From positions 21,133 to 85,132 of the forward strand of contig NZ_JAFBEG010000011.1 of assembly GCF_016908635.1 (NCBI RefSeq): 64,000 nucleotides of DNA, in the 5' to 3' direction. Made by a program: the position numbers and the translations under genes. Positions 45,474 to 55,282 of this stretch are shown one piece after another (position 1 is the stretch's first letter; each line of letters starts with the position of its first letter). The notes below the pieces were generated by a model. It worked only from the letters and a program-made list of their open reading frames with translations. It made no database searches and was not told the DNA's origin. The DNA is from Sporohalobacter salinus (GTDB lineage: Bacteria > Bacillota > Halanaerobiia > Halobacteroidales > Acetohalobiaceae).

Positions 45474-46472
45474 ATGACAAAGAAAATTGCAATTAATGGG
45501 TTTGGTAGAATTGGTCGGAATGTATTTAGAATTATTCAAAAAAGGGATGATTTAGACTTAGAAGTAGTGGCAATTAATGACTTGACTGATGCTGATAATC
45601 TAGCTTATTTACTTAAGTACGATTCTGTGCACGGTAGATATGATGGAGAAGTAGAGGCTGGGGATAACAGTATTAAGGTTGATGGAAAAGAATATGAGGT
45701 TACTTCTGAATCTGACCCATCTGATTTGGACTGGGCAGGTAAAGATGTCGATATTGTCATTGAAGCTACTGGTGTCTTCCGCAGAAGAGAAGGGTTAGAA
45801 AAACATTTAGAGGCTGGTGCTGATAAAGTTATATTAACTGTTCCGGCTAAAGAGGAGATTGATAGTACTATTGTACTAGGAGTTAATGATGATGATTTAG
45901 ATAAGTCTGACCGTATTGTATCTAATGCTTCCTGTACAACTAACTGTTTAGCTCCGGTAGCTAAGGTATTAAATGATGAATTTGGTATTGAGAAAGGATT
46001 AATTACTACTGTTCACGGTTACACAGCTAGTCAGTCAATCTTAGATGCGCCAGCTAAGAAGACTCGTCGTGGACGAACAGCAGCTGAGAATATTATTCCA
46101 ACTACTACTGGTGCTGCTATTGCTACTACTAAGGTTCTGCCTGAATTAGAAGGTAAGATTAATGGTATGGCTATGCGTGTACCGGTGCCAGACGGTTCTG
46201 TAGTTGATGGAGTATTTGATTTAGAGACAGATGTGACAGCTGAAGAAGTTAATAAAGCCTTTAAGAAAGCTTCGCAAGGAGAAATGGAAGGTATTTTAGG
46301 CTATACAGAGGATGAGGTAGTTTCTCGTGACATCATTGGTTCTCCTTATTCTTCTTTAATTGATGCTCAGTCAACAATGGTAATTGCTGATAATCAAGTT
46401 AAAGTTCTTTCTTGGTATGATAATGAGTGGGGTTATTCTAATCGGGTAATAGACTTAGCAACTAGACTGTAA
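45474..46472 (+). CDS. gap: Glyceraldehyde-3-phosphate dehydrogenase, type I
   Basis: NAD-dependent glycolytic dehydrogenase, 332 aa. The N-terminus KIAINGFGRIGRNVFRII forms the NAD fold, with the specificity Asp in AINDLTD favouring NAD. The catalytic Cys lies in SNASCTTNCLAPVAKVL; the S-loop TVHGYTASQSILDAPAKKTR and C-terminal SWYDNEWGYSNRVIDL are intact. AAAGGAGGAG precedes the ATG. As second gene of the CggR operon it is expected to be regulated by fructose 1,6-bisphosphate levels. A stable hairpin follows before pgk. Confidence 0.97.
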   Translation: MTKKIAINGFGRIGRNVFRIIQKRDDLDLEVVAINDLTDADNLAYLLKYDSVHGRYDGEVEAGDNSIKVDGKEYEVTSESDPSDLDWAGKDVDIVIEATGVFRRREGLEKHLEAGADKVILTVPAKEEIDSTIVLGVNDDDLDKSDRIVSNASCTTNCLAPVAKVLNDEFGIEKGLITTVHGYTASQSILDAPAKKTRRGRTAAENIIPTTTGAAIATTKVLPELEGKINGMAMRVPVPDGSVVDGVFDLETDVTAEEVNKAFKKASQGEMEGILGYTEDEVVSRDIIGSPYSSLIDAQSTMVIADNQVKVLSWYDNEWGYSNRVIDLATRL

Positions 46473-46483
46473 ATTATCAAATT

Positions 46484-46526
46484 ATAACCGCAAAGACAGA
46501 TCAAGTAATTCTGTTTTTGCGGTTAT
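46484..46526 (+). other. Stable intercistronic hairpin between gap and pgk
   Basis: A 17-bp stem (46484-46500 with 46510-46526, arm begins ATAACCGCAAAGACAGA, one G-U pair) with a 9-base loop and no T-run after it. It probably protects the upstream gap message or partly attenuates downstream expression, as processing around gapA is known in the B. subtilis gapA operon. That function here is inference. Confidence 0.6.
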
Positions 46527-46551
46527 ATACAATTTGGAGGTGTAATTATAG

Positions 46552-47736
46552 ATGAATAAGAAAATACTTAAAGATGTGGATGTTAAGGATAAACAGGTAT
46601 TGGTGCGGGTTGATTTCAATGTACCAATGGAAGATGGCGAAGTAACTGATGATAACCGTATTAGAGCTGCTTTGCCTACTATTGAATATTTAATGGAAGC
46701 TGATGCAAAAGTGATTTTGATGGCCCACTTTGGACGTCCAGGTGGTGAAGTGAAAGAAGAATTGAGATTAGATCCAGTAGCAAAAGAGTTAGCTAATTTA
46801 TTGAATAAAGAGGTAGTTAAGACAGATGAAACTGTTGGGCCAGAGGTTAAAGAAGCTATTTCGCAACTAGAGAGTGGAGAAGTATTATTGTTAGAAAATA
46901 CTCGCTTTAATCCAGGAGAAAAGAAGAATGATCCGGAATTTGCTCAAAAATTAGCTGAATTAGCTGATGTTTATGTTAATGATGCTTTTGGAGCGACTCA
47001 TAGAGCACATGCTTCAACGGCAGGAGTAGCAGAATATGTAAAAGAAGCAGTACCTGGGTTCTTAATTCAGAATGAGATTAAAACTATGAAGGGAGCTATT
47101 GATAATCCTGAGCGTCCTTTTGTAGCGATTATTGGCGGAGCAAAAGTTTCTGATAAGATTGAAGTTATTAAATCATTATTAAATAAGATAGATTCTCTTT
47201 TGATCGGTGGAGGGATGGCAAATACTTTTCTTGCTGCTCAAGACTATGAAACTGGAGATTCCTTAGTTGAAGAAGATAAGATTAGTTTAGCTAAAGAATT
47301 ATTAGAATTAGCTGACGAGAAAGGAGTTAACTTAGTTTTACCGATAGATGTAGTAATTGCTGATGATTTTGCAGCTGATGCTGATCATAAAGTTGTAGCT
47401 GTAGATGAAATTGAATCTGGTTGGCAGGCTCTAGATATCGGTCCTGAAACAGTAGAGAAATTTTCTGAAGTAGTTAAAGATGCTAAGACAGTGGTTTGGA
47501 ATGGGCCGATGGGTGTCTTTGAGATGGATGCTTTTGCTAAAGGAACAAATCAATTAGCTGAAGTTTTAGCTGACTTGGATGCTACTACAATAATTGGTGG
47601 TGGTGATTCAGCAGCAGCAGTACGAAAAGCTGGTTTAGATAAAGAAATGACCCATATTTCTACTGGCGGCGGTGCTTCTTTACAGTTATGGCAAGGTAAG
47701 CCTTTACCTGCAGTAGAAGTATTAGATGATGAATAA
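46552..47736 (+). CDS. pgk: Phosphoglycerate kinase
   Basis: Transfers phosphate from 1,3-bisphosphoglycerate to ADP, 394 aa. Signatures are [62 protein letters not shown], the hinge [30 protein letters not shown] and the nucleotide loop [11 protein letters not shown] with [11 protein letters not shown]. The protein is rich in Asp and Glu. GGAGGTG lies 13 bases before the ATG. Confidence 0.97.
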   Translation: MNKKILKDVDVKDKQVLVRVDFNVPMEDGEVTDDNRIRAALPTIEYLMEADAKVILMAHFGRPGGEVKEELRLDPVAKELANLLNKEVVKTDETVGPEVKEAISQLESGEVLLLENTRFNPGEKKNDPEFAQKLAELADVYVNDAFGATHRAHASTAGVAEYVKEAVPGFLIQNEIKTMKGAIDNPERPFVAIIGGAKVSDKIEVIKSLLNKIDSLLIGGGMANTFLAAQDYETGDSLVEEDKISLAKELLELADEKGVNLVLPIDVVIADDFAADADHKVVAVDEIESGWQALDIGPETVEKFSEVVKDAKTVVWNGPMGVFEMDAFAKGTNQLAEVLADLDATTIIGGGDSAAAVRKAGLDKEMTHISTGGGASLQLWQGKPLPAVEVLDDE

Positions 47737-47766
47737 TAATAAAATTAAATGGAGGGGAGTCTAATT

Positions 47767-48516
47767 ATGCGACAACCATTTATTGCTGGTAATTGGAAAA
47801 TGCATAAAACTAATCAAGAAGCAGTAGATATGGTAGAAGAATTAGTAGATTTAGTTGAGGGGATAGATGATGTAGATATAGCTATTTGTGCTCCGGCTAC
47901 TGCTTTAGCACCGCTTAATGAGGTAATTGCTGATACTAATATTGCATTAGGTGCTGAAGATATGCATTGGAAAGAAGAAGGAGCTTATACTGGTGAAATT
48001 TCACCATTGATGCTTAAGGATGTTGGTTGTGAATATGTGATTTTAGGCCATTCAGAACGTAGAGGTTATTTCGGTGAGACTGACAAAGATGTCAATAAGA
48101 AGGTGCAGACTGCTTTAAAACATGATTTAAAGCCGATTATCTGTGTTGGAGAATCTTTAGCCCAAAGAGAAGCAGGTGAAACTAAAGATATAGTTAAGGA
48201 ACAGGTTTTAGCTGCTTTGGATGGAGTAACTAAAAATGATTTAGAAGTAATTACAGTTGCTTATGAGCCTATCTGGGCGATTGGAACTGGGAAATCTGCT
48301 ACTACAGAAGAAGCCAATGAAGTAATTAAGTATATTAGAGATGTAATGCGTAATGAGTTTGGAAAAGTAGCTGATGAAATACGAATTCAGTATGGTGGCA
48401 GTGTAAAACCGCATAATATTTCTGAATTTATGGCTACTTCTGATATTGATGGTGCTCTGGTAGGTAGCGCTAGTCTTAAAGCGCAGTCTTTTGCAGATAT
48501 AGTTAAGTTTGAGTAA
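47767..48516 (+). CDS. tpiA: Triose-phosphate isomerase
   Basis: TIM-barrel isomerase of dihydroxyacetone phosphate and glyceraldehyde 3-phosphate, 249 aa. Active-site residues are in AGNWKMHKT (Lys), ILGHSERR (His) and AYEPIWAIGTGKSA (Glu plus loop 6); RIQYGGSVKPHN and GALVGSASL bind phosphate. The frame opens at 47749, but GGAGGGG at 47751-47757 fits the ATG at 47767. gpmI follows after 18 bases. Confidence 0.96.
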   Translation: MRQPFIAGNWKMHKTNQEAVDMVEELVDLVEGIDDVDIAICAPATALAPLNEVIADTNIALGAEDMHWKEEGAYTGEISPLMLKDVGCEYVILGHSERRGYFGETDKDVNKKVQTALKHDLKPIICVGESLAQREAGETKDIVKEQVLAALDGVTKNDLEVITVAYEPIWAIGTGKSATTEEANEVIKYIRDVMRNEFGKVADEIRIQYGGSVKPHNISEFMATSDIDGALVGSASLKAQSFADIVKFE

Positions 48517-48534
48517 TTAAGGGAGGTAATTTAG

Positions 48535-50079
48535 TTGGGAGAATCGTCTAAGCCTTTAGCTTTAGTTGTTCTTGATGGCTGGGGGTTAAGTGAAAAGGAA
48601 GAAGGTAATGCTATTAAACAGGCCTGTACCGATAATTTTGATCGATTATGGAAAGATTATCCTCATACTACTTTAGCTGCTTCCGGCAAAGAAGTTGGAT
48701 TGCCAGAAGGACAGATGGGAAATTCTGAAGTAGGACATCTGAATCTAGGAGCTGGGAGAATTGTATATCAAGATTTAACTAGAATCAGCCTGGGGATTAA
48801 AGAAGGCTCCTTTTTTGAAAATGATGTACTTTTGGAAGCTGTTGAAAATTGTAAAGAGAATAATTCAGTTCTTCATTTAATGGGCCTTTTATCTGACGGA
48901 GGTGTCCATAGTCATATTAAACATTTATATGGACTTTTGAAATTAGCAAAGCGGAATAATATAGAAGAAGTTTATATTCATGCTATTTTAGATGGACGTG
49001 ATGTACCTCCAGCTAGCGGTAAGAAGTATATTAAAGAATTAGAAGATAAATTGGTAGAATTAGGAATTGGAGAGATAGCTACTGTAAGCGGTAGATATTA
49101 TACTATGGATCGTGATGAAAGATGGGACCGAACTGAAAAAGCTTATAATGCTTTAACTTTTGGTGAAGGTGTTACTGCTGAAAGTGCTCTGGAAGCTGTA
49201 GAACAGTCATATGAGGAAGATACTACTGATGAATTTGTAGAACCAACTGTAATTACAGATAAAGGAGAACCGCTAGGAAAAATAAAAGATAACGATTCGG
49301 TTATCTTTTATAACTTTAGGCCGGATCGGGCTCGCCAGATAACACGAGCTTTTACTGATATTGACTTTCATGGTTTTGATCGCAAACCAGAAGCACCAGA
49401 GGTGCATTTTGTTTGTATGACCGAATATGATGAGACTATCGATGCACCAGTTGCTTATCCGTCTAAAGAAGTGGTTAATACTTTTGGTGAGATTTTATCT
49501 CAGAATGATTTAAAACAGTTGCGAATTGCTGAAACTGAAAAGTATGCTCATGTAACTTTCTTCTTTAACGGCGGTAAAGAGAAGCCGAATCCTGGGGAAG
49601 ATCGTAAACTCATTCCTTCACCTAAGATAGCTACTTATGATGAAAAACCGGAAATGAGTGTTTATGAAGTAACTGATGAATTATTTAATCAATTAGAAGA
49701 GACAGACTATGATGTTATTATTCTTAATTTGGCTAATCCTGATATGGTGGGTCATACTGGTGATTTAAATGCTTGCTGTGAAGCTATTGAAGCAGTGGAT
49801 GACTGTCTGCAAAAAATAGTAGATAAAATTTTAGATTTAGGCGGCGAAGCTTTAATTACAGCTGATCACGGAAATGCTGAAAAGATGATTGACTTTGAAA
49901 CTGGAGAACCTCATACTGCTCACACAATTGATCCGGTTCCCTTTATTTATGTTACTGAAGATAATCAGGATGTAGAATTAATTGAACATGGTAAATTGGC
50001 CGATATTGCTCCAACTATGCTTGAATTATTGGAGCTTGAAAAACCCAAAGAAATGACAGGAGATTTATTGTTTAAATAG
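48535..50079 (+). CDS. gpmI: 2,3-bisphosphoglycerate-independent phosphoglycerate mutase
   Basis: Manganese-dependent mutase of 3- and 2-phosphoglycerate, alkaline-phosphatase superfamily, 514 aa. Metal and catalytic sites are [16 protein letters not shown], the nucleophilic Ser in [26 protein letters not shown] [36 protein letters not shown] and [12 protein letters not shown]. It starts at TTG, with GGGAGGT 9 bases upstream. It is cotranscribed with tpiA and eno. Confidence 0.96.
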   Translation: MGESSKPLALVVLDGWGLSEKEEGNAIKQACTDNFDRLWKDYPHTTLAASGKEVGLPEGQMGNSEVGHLNLGAGRIVYQDLTRISLGIKEGSFFENDVLLEAVENCKENNSVLHLMGLLSDGGVHSHIKHLYGLLKLAKRNNIEEVYIHAILDGRDVPPASGKKYIKELEDKLVELGIGEIATVSGRYYTMDRDERWDRTEKAYNALTFGEGVTAESALEAVEQSYEEDTTDEFVEPTVITDKGEPLGKIKDNDSVIFYNFRPDRARQITRAFTDIDFHGFDRKPEAPEVHFVCMTEYDETIDAPVAYPSKEVVNTFGEILSQNDLKQLRIAETEKYAHVTFFFNGGKEKPNPGEDRKLIPSPKIATYDEKPEMSVYEVTDELFNQLEETDYDVIILNLANPDMVGHTGDLNACCEAIEAVDDCLQKIVDKILDLGGEALITADHGNAEKMIDFETGEPHTAHTIDPVPFIYVTEDNQDVELIEHGKLADIAPTMLELLELEKPKEMTGDLLFK

Positions 50080-50108
50080 ATGTAATTAAATTAAAAGGAG
50101 GAATATAA

Positions 50109-51398
<1,290 letters not shown>

Positions 51399-51408
51399 TT
51401 TGCTTGAG

Positions 51409-51453
51409 AGGCCAAAAGTAGAGTTAAATTTAATTCTACTTTTGGCCTTTTAA
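51409..51453 (+). terminator. Terminator of the glycolytic operon
   Basis: A 17-bp stem (51409-51425 with 51432-51448, arm begins AGGCCAAAAGTAGAG, one G-U pair), followed by TTTTAAAT. Confidence 0.88.
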
Positions 51454-51483
51454 ATAATGCTTAATATTTATTTAAGATTTTTG

Positions 51484-51512
51484 TTGTTTTTTTTATAGGA
51501 GTATGTTAAAAT
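51484..51512 (+). promoter_or_regulatory. Extended -10 promoter of secG
   Basis: TTGTTT at 51484-51489, a 17-base spacer, TAAAAT at 51507-51512 preceded by TGT (extended -10). It lies 40 bases before the secG start. Confidence 0.55.
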
Positions 51513-51551
51513 TGATATTGGTAATTTGACTGTAGAAGAGGAGGTAAAAAA

Positions 51552-51770
51552 GTGTTTGTATTGAAGGTTGTTCATATTATTATTGCATTAGCTTTAATTA
51601 TAGGAGTTTTATTACAATCTGGAAAGAGTGCTGGCCTTTCAGGAGCAATAGATGGCGGTGCATCTTCATTTTTTGATCAAGGAAAACAGGCAGAGGAAAA
51701 AATAAAGAAGATAACTACTGTAGCAGCTGTTTTATTTATGATTTCCTCTTTAATATTAGCTGCTTTATAA
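51552..51770 (+). CDS. secG: Preprotein translocase subunit SecG
   Basis: Small subunit of the SecYEG channel, 72 aa. It has two membrane segments (residues about 4-20 and 52-70) joined by the conserved loop LLQSGKSAGLSGAIDGGASS and FFDQGK. The start is GTG after GAGGT. secG is often found upstream of rnr-smpB-ssrA in Firmicutes; here hppA and two small genes are inserted between them. Confidence 0.92.
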   Translation: MFVLKVVHIIIALALIIGVLLQSGKSAGLSGAIDGGASSFFDQGKQAEEKIKKITTVAAVLFMISSLILAAL

Positions 51771-51771
51771 G

Positions 51772-51807
51772 GGAATAAGATTTTAATTCCCAAATTAGGG
51801 ATTAAAA
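51772..51807 (+). other. Overlapping alternative hairpins between secG and hppA
   Basis: GGGAAT (51772-51777) can pair with ATTCCC (51786-51791). The same ATTCCC, as part of TTTTAATTCCC (51781-51791), can pair instead with GGGATTAAAA (51798-51807). The two folds exclude each other. No strong T-run follows either. It may be simple sequence coincidence. Confidence 0.35.
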
Positions 51808-51848
51808 ATATAGATAGATAAAATAAAATTTAAAAGGAGGAATATGTT

Positions 51849-53819
51849 GTGAGCATTTATATCATACCTATTGCTGGAATAATAGCTTTAATTTTTGCCT
51901 TCATTCTTCGCTCTAAAATAAGTAAAGAAGATATGGGAACAGAGAAGATGAAGGAATTGACTAAAGCTATTAATGAAGGGGCAATGGCATTTTTAAACAC
52001 AGAGTATAGGAATCTTTCTATTTTTGTTATTATTGTAGCAATTATTATTAGTATTTTTCTTAATATCCAGACAGCTGTTGCTTTCGTTACGGGAGCAATC
52101 TTTTCTGCTTTGGCAGGGTATTTTGGAATGCAGATTGCTACTTTATCCAATTCTCGAACTACAAATGCTGCTCGTAGCGGCATGAATGAAGCATTACAGA
52201 TTTCATTTTCTGGTGGAGCCGTAATGGGGATGTCAGTAGTTGGATTAGGACTTTTAGGATTAGGAGGACTATACATATTATTTGATGGAAATGTAGAGTA
52301 CATTAGAGGATTTGCTTTTGGAGCAAGTTCAATAGCTTTATTTGCTCGTGTCGGTGGTGGAATCTATACGAAGGCTGCCGATGTAGGAGCTGATTTGGTA
52401 GGAAAAGTGGAAGCTGGGATTCCTGAAGATGATCCTCGGAACCCAGGTGCAATTGCAGATAATGTTGGTGATAATGTAGGAGATGTAGCAGGAATGGGAG
52501 CTGACTTATTCGAGTCTTATGTTGGTTCTATTGTTGCTGCTATGGCGTTAGGAGTAAGTTTGGCAGATGCGAATCCAGCCATTGGTGTTAATTTTGTTGT
52601 TTTACCTATGTTTATTGCAGCGGCTGGTATTGTAGCAGCTATTATTGGAACTAGATTTGTAAAAGCTAAAGAAGGAGCTAATTTAAGTGCAGCTTTAGAG
52701 CGGGGTACTTTGGTTAGTGCCGGTTTAACTTTGGTTTTTGCTTATTTTTTGACTGATTATTTGATTGGGCAGTTAGGTTATTTCTGGGCTATTTTAGCTG
52801 GATTAATTGCTGGAGTATTAATTGGGCGAATTACTGAATATTATACTTCAGATCATAAACCTCCTGTACAGCATATAGCTGATCAATCTCAGACAGGAGC
52901 TGCTACTAATATTATTAGTGGTTTAGCTGTTGGAATGAAAAGTACTACGTTACCGATTATTGTAATTACTATTACTATCTTTATTGCTTTTAAATTAGGA
53001 GGCTTATATGGGATTGCATTAGCAGCAGTAGGAATGTTATCTACTACTGGTATTACTTTAGCAGTTGATGCTTATGGGCCAATTGCTGATAATGCTGGTG
53101 GAATTGCTGAAATGGCAGAATTAGATCCTAATGTTAGAGAAGTTACTGACCAGTTAGATGCTGCTGGAAATACTACTGCCGCTATTGGAAAAGGATTTGC
53201 TATTGGTTCGGCGGCGTTAACATCTTTAGCTTTGTTCTCTGCTTTTACTGAAGCAGCAGACTTACAGAATATTGTTTTAACAAATCCAAAAGTAATTATT
53301 GGTCTCTTTATTGGGGCTATGTTACCTTTCTTATTTGCTTCTATTACTATGGAAGCTGTTGGAAAGGCGGCTTTTGAGATGATTAGTGAAATTAGACGAC
53401 AGTTTAAGGAAATTCCTGGTATTATGGAAGGTGAAAATAAGCCAGAGTATGCTCGTTGTGTTGATATCAGTACAGCTGCTGCTCTAAGAGAGATGATTCT
53501 ACCGGGATCTTTAGCTGTTATTACTCCAATTGTTATTGGGCTTTGGAGTGCTGAAGCTTTAGGAGGCTTATTAGCTGGAGCTTTAGCAACTGGAGTTTTA
53601 ATGGCGATTATGATGTCCAATGCTGGTGGAGCTTGGGATAATGCTAAGAAGTATGTAGAAGCAGGCAACTTTGGAGGTAAAGGAACAGAAACGCATGATG
53701 CTACAGTAGTTGGAGATACTGTAGGAGATCCGTTTAAAGATACTTCTGGACCTGCTTTAAATATATTGATTAAGTTAATGACAATTGTATCTTTAGTTTT
53801 TGCTCCGTTATTTGGATAA
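51849..53819 (+). CDS. hppA: K+-dependent membrane-bound pyrophosphatase (ion-pumping)
   Basis: Integral membrane enzyme of 656 aa with about 16 membrane segments. It hydrolyses pyrophosphate and pumps H+ or Na+. The catalytic motif is [20 protein letters not shown], with [20 protein letters not shown], and later [18 protein letters not shown]. In [18 protein letters not shown] the residue at the K+-site position is Ala rather than Lys, which marks the K+-dependent subfamily. Whether Na+ or H+ is pumped cannot be settled from motifs alone; a halophile could use either. It starts at GTG after AAAGGAGG and has its own terminator. Confidence 0.93.
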   Translation: MSIYIIPIAGIIALIFAFILRSKISKEDMGTEKMKELTKAINEGAMAFLNTEYRNLSIFVIIVAIIISIFLNIQTAVAFVTGAIFSALAGYFGMQIATLSNSRTTNAARSGMNEALQISFSGGAVMGMSVVGLGLLGLGGLYILFDGNVEYIRGFAFGASSIALFARVGGGIYTKAADVGADLVGKVEAGIPEDDPRNPGAIADNVGDNVGDVAGMGADLFESYVGSIVAAMALGVSLADANPAIGVNFVVLPMFIAAAGIVAAIIGTRFVKAKEGANLSAALERGTLVSAGLTLVFAYFLTDYLIGQLGYFWAILAGLIAGVLIGRITEYYTSDHKPPVQHIADQSQTGAATNIISGLAVGMKSTTLPIIVITITIFIAFKLGGLYGIALAAVGMLSTTGITLAVDAYGPIADNAGGIAEMAELDPNVREVTDQLDAAGNTTAAIGKGFAIGSAALTSLALFSAFTEAADLQNIVLTNPKVIIGLFIGAMLPFLFASITMEAVGKAAFEMISEIRRQFKEIPGIMEGENKPEYARCVDISTAAALREMILPGSLAVITPIVIGLWSAEALGGLLAGALATGVLMAIMMSNAGGAWDNAKKYVEAGNFGGKGTETHDATVVGDTVGDPFKDTSGPALNILIKLMTIVSLVFAPLFG

Positions 53820-53844
53820 TGAATTAGATTTATATTGGTAATTT

Positions 53845-53887
53845 AAAGTCTCTCGATTGAATTTATTCAATCGAGAGACTTTTTTAT
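53845..53887 (+). terminator. Terminator after hppA
   Basis: A 17-bp perfect stem (53845-53861 with 53866-53882, arm AAAGTCTCTCGATTGAA) with a TTTA loop, then TTTTATTAT. Confidence 0.9.
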
Positions 53888-53970
53888 TATAATTCAAATA
53901 ATAATATATTGATTATAAAGGTTCAATAAAATAAGTAGAGAAGGTAAGCAATAATGGTTATATTTTTTAA

Positions 53971-54108
53971 CCGAAGGAGAAAGTAGACCAGTCGATTACT
54001 ATTAGTCAGAAGGATATTAGAGCAATTCAATTGGCTAAAGGTGCTATTAAAGCTGGAATTAAGATTTTATTAAAAGGATTAAAATCATCTAGTCGTCAGA
54101 ACTTTTAA
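53971..54108 (+). pseudogene. C-terminal remnant of an ASKHA/DUF4445 corrinoid-activation-type protein
   Basis: A 45-codon open stretch without a start, preceded in frame by a TAA, reads SITISQKDIRAIQLAKGAIK then AGIKILLKGLKSSSRQNF. The pattern 'ItqkDIReiQLAKgAIxAGixiLL' is a hallmark of the C-terminal part of DUF4445/ASKHA ferredoxin-type proteins that reactivate corrinoid proteins. Only this piece remains; upstream DNA back to the hppA terminator shows no related sequence. It fills the 400-base gap between hppA and the thioesterase gene. Confidence 0.6.
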
Positions 54109-54227
54109 ATGGAGTTCATAAATTCTTTAGTTTTTAGAAAGTTTGAATAAAACTAAGTGAAAAAAAGGATATTTTATTTAGCTAGAGAACTTAATTACCA
54201 GAATAACTCTGGTAAAGGATGATTAAA

Positions 54228-54623
54228 GTGGAAATAGAAGATAATGAAATGTGTTTTGCTTGTGGGAAAGATAATCCAATTGGGTTAAAGCTGGATTTTG
54301 AGTTAAAAGATGATGTAGTAAAGACTACGTTTACACCTCAAGAAGTTCATCAGGGGTTTATGGGTATTACTCATGGTGGTTTGCTTTCTACTTTATTGGA
54401 TGAGGTAATGGCTAATTTGCTTTATTTACAAAATTTCAAAGCCGTTACAGCTAAAATGGAAGTTAAGTTTCGACAGCCAGCTTCTATTGGTGATGAGCTA
54501 ACCATTAGTGGTTGGATTAAAAGAGAGAAGAAGCAGACAGTTAATACTGCAGCCAAAATTGTTAATCCAAAGCAAGAAAAAGTGGCTGAAGCAGAAGCAG
54601 TATTCATAAAGCAAAATAGTTAA
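54228..54623 (+). CDS. PaaI-family hotdog-fold thioesterase
   Basis: Acyl-CoA thioesterase-like protein, about 131 aa. It shows MCFACGKDNPIGLKLDFEL, the catalytic region GFMGITHGGLLSTLLDEVMA with Asp/Glu in the hotdog helix, and MEVKFRQPASIGDELTISGW. The Cys-x2-Cys start and HGG motif match PaaI/YigI-type proteins; the substrate is unknown. The frame opens at an ATG at 54219, but AAAGGA directly abuts it and has better spacing (8 bases) to the GTG at 54228. The HD gene begins 18 bases after its stop. Confidence 0.82.
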   Translation: MEIEDNEMCFACGKDNPIGLKLDFELKDDVVKTTFTPQEVHQGFMGITHGGLLSTLLDEVMANLLYLQNFKAVTAKMEVKFRQPASIGDELTISGWIKREKKQTVNTAAKIVNPKQEKVAEAEAVFIKQNS

Positions 54624-54641
54624 TAAAGGAGATGATTTTAA

Positions 54642-55193
54642 ATGAAGAGAAGTGATGCTTTAGCTGAATTAAAGGAAAATTTAAGTAATGATAATTTAAT
54701 TAAGCATTGTATAGCAGTTGAAGCGGGTATGGAGAAATTGGCTGAATACTTTGATAAAGATGAAAAGAAGTGGGGATTAGCTGGATTGATGCATGATATA
54801 GATTATGATGAGACTAAGGATGATCCAGAAAAGCATAGTCTTTTGGGAGCTGAAATGTTAGAGGATTTAGGTTTAGAGGAAGATATTATATATGCTGTTA
54901 AAGTTCATAATGAAGTCCATGATCTTCCACGCAAAAGTAAGTTAGATAAAGCCCTTTATGCTGTTGATCCACTAACTGGATTGATTGTAGCAGCTACTTT
55001 AATTCACCCTGATAAAGAATTGGCTGCTGTAGATGTAGAATTTGTAATGAATAGATTTGAAGAAAGTTCTTTTGCTAAAGGGGCAGATCGTGATCAGATT
55101 AGAGCTTGTAATGAGTTAGGACTGGAGTTAGAAGAGTTTATAGACTTGGTTTTAACTGGAATGCAGTCTAAAAGTGATGAATTAGGATTATAA
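54642..55193 (+). CDS. HD-domain protein (HDIG type)
   Basis: 183 aa, a single HD phosphohydrolase domain. Metal-binding positions appear as HCIAVEAGMEKLA (His), GLMHDIDYDETKDDPEKHS (HD), AVKVHNEVHD (His) and ALYAVDPLTGLIVAATLIHP (Asp). Such proteins hydrolyse nucleotides or phosphoesters; the substrate is unknown. AAAGGAGATGA precedes the ATG. It ends a two-gene unit with the thioesterase and is followed by a terminator. Confidence 0.83.
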   Translation: MKRSDALAELKENLSNDNLIKHCIAVEAGMEKLAEYFDKDEKKWGLAGLMHDIDYDETKDDPEKHSLLGAEMLEDLGLEEDIIYAVKVHNEVHDLPRKSKLDKALYAVDPLTGLIVAATLIHPDKELAAVDVEFVMNRFEESSFAKGADRDQIRACNELGLELEEFIDLVLTGMQSKSDELGL

Positions 55194-55220
55194 TTAGTAG
55201 TATAAATTTAATGCTGATTA

Positions 55221-55258
55221 GACACCCTAAATAATAAAGGGTGTCCAATTATTTTTAT
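55221..55258 (+). terminator. Terminator before rnr
   Basis: GACACCCT (55221-55228) pairs with AGGGTGTC (55238-55245), followed by CAATTATTTTTAT. Only 24 bases separate it from the rnr start, so rnr either depends on read-through or has a promoter overlapping this region. Confidence 0.7.
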
Positions 55259-55282
55259 AGTAATTAATGGGAGGGGATTATA

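Noticed and set aside
53072..53668. 198-codon minus-strand frame inside hppA
   Set aside because: Shadow of the Ala/Gly-rich pyrophosphatase; its Ala/Ile/Pro-rich composition mirrors the plus strand. The same applies to 51857-52303.
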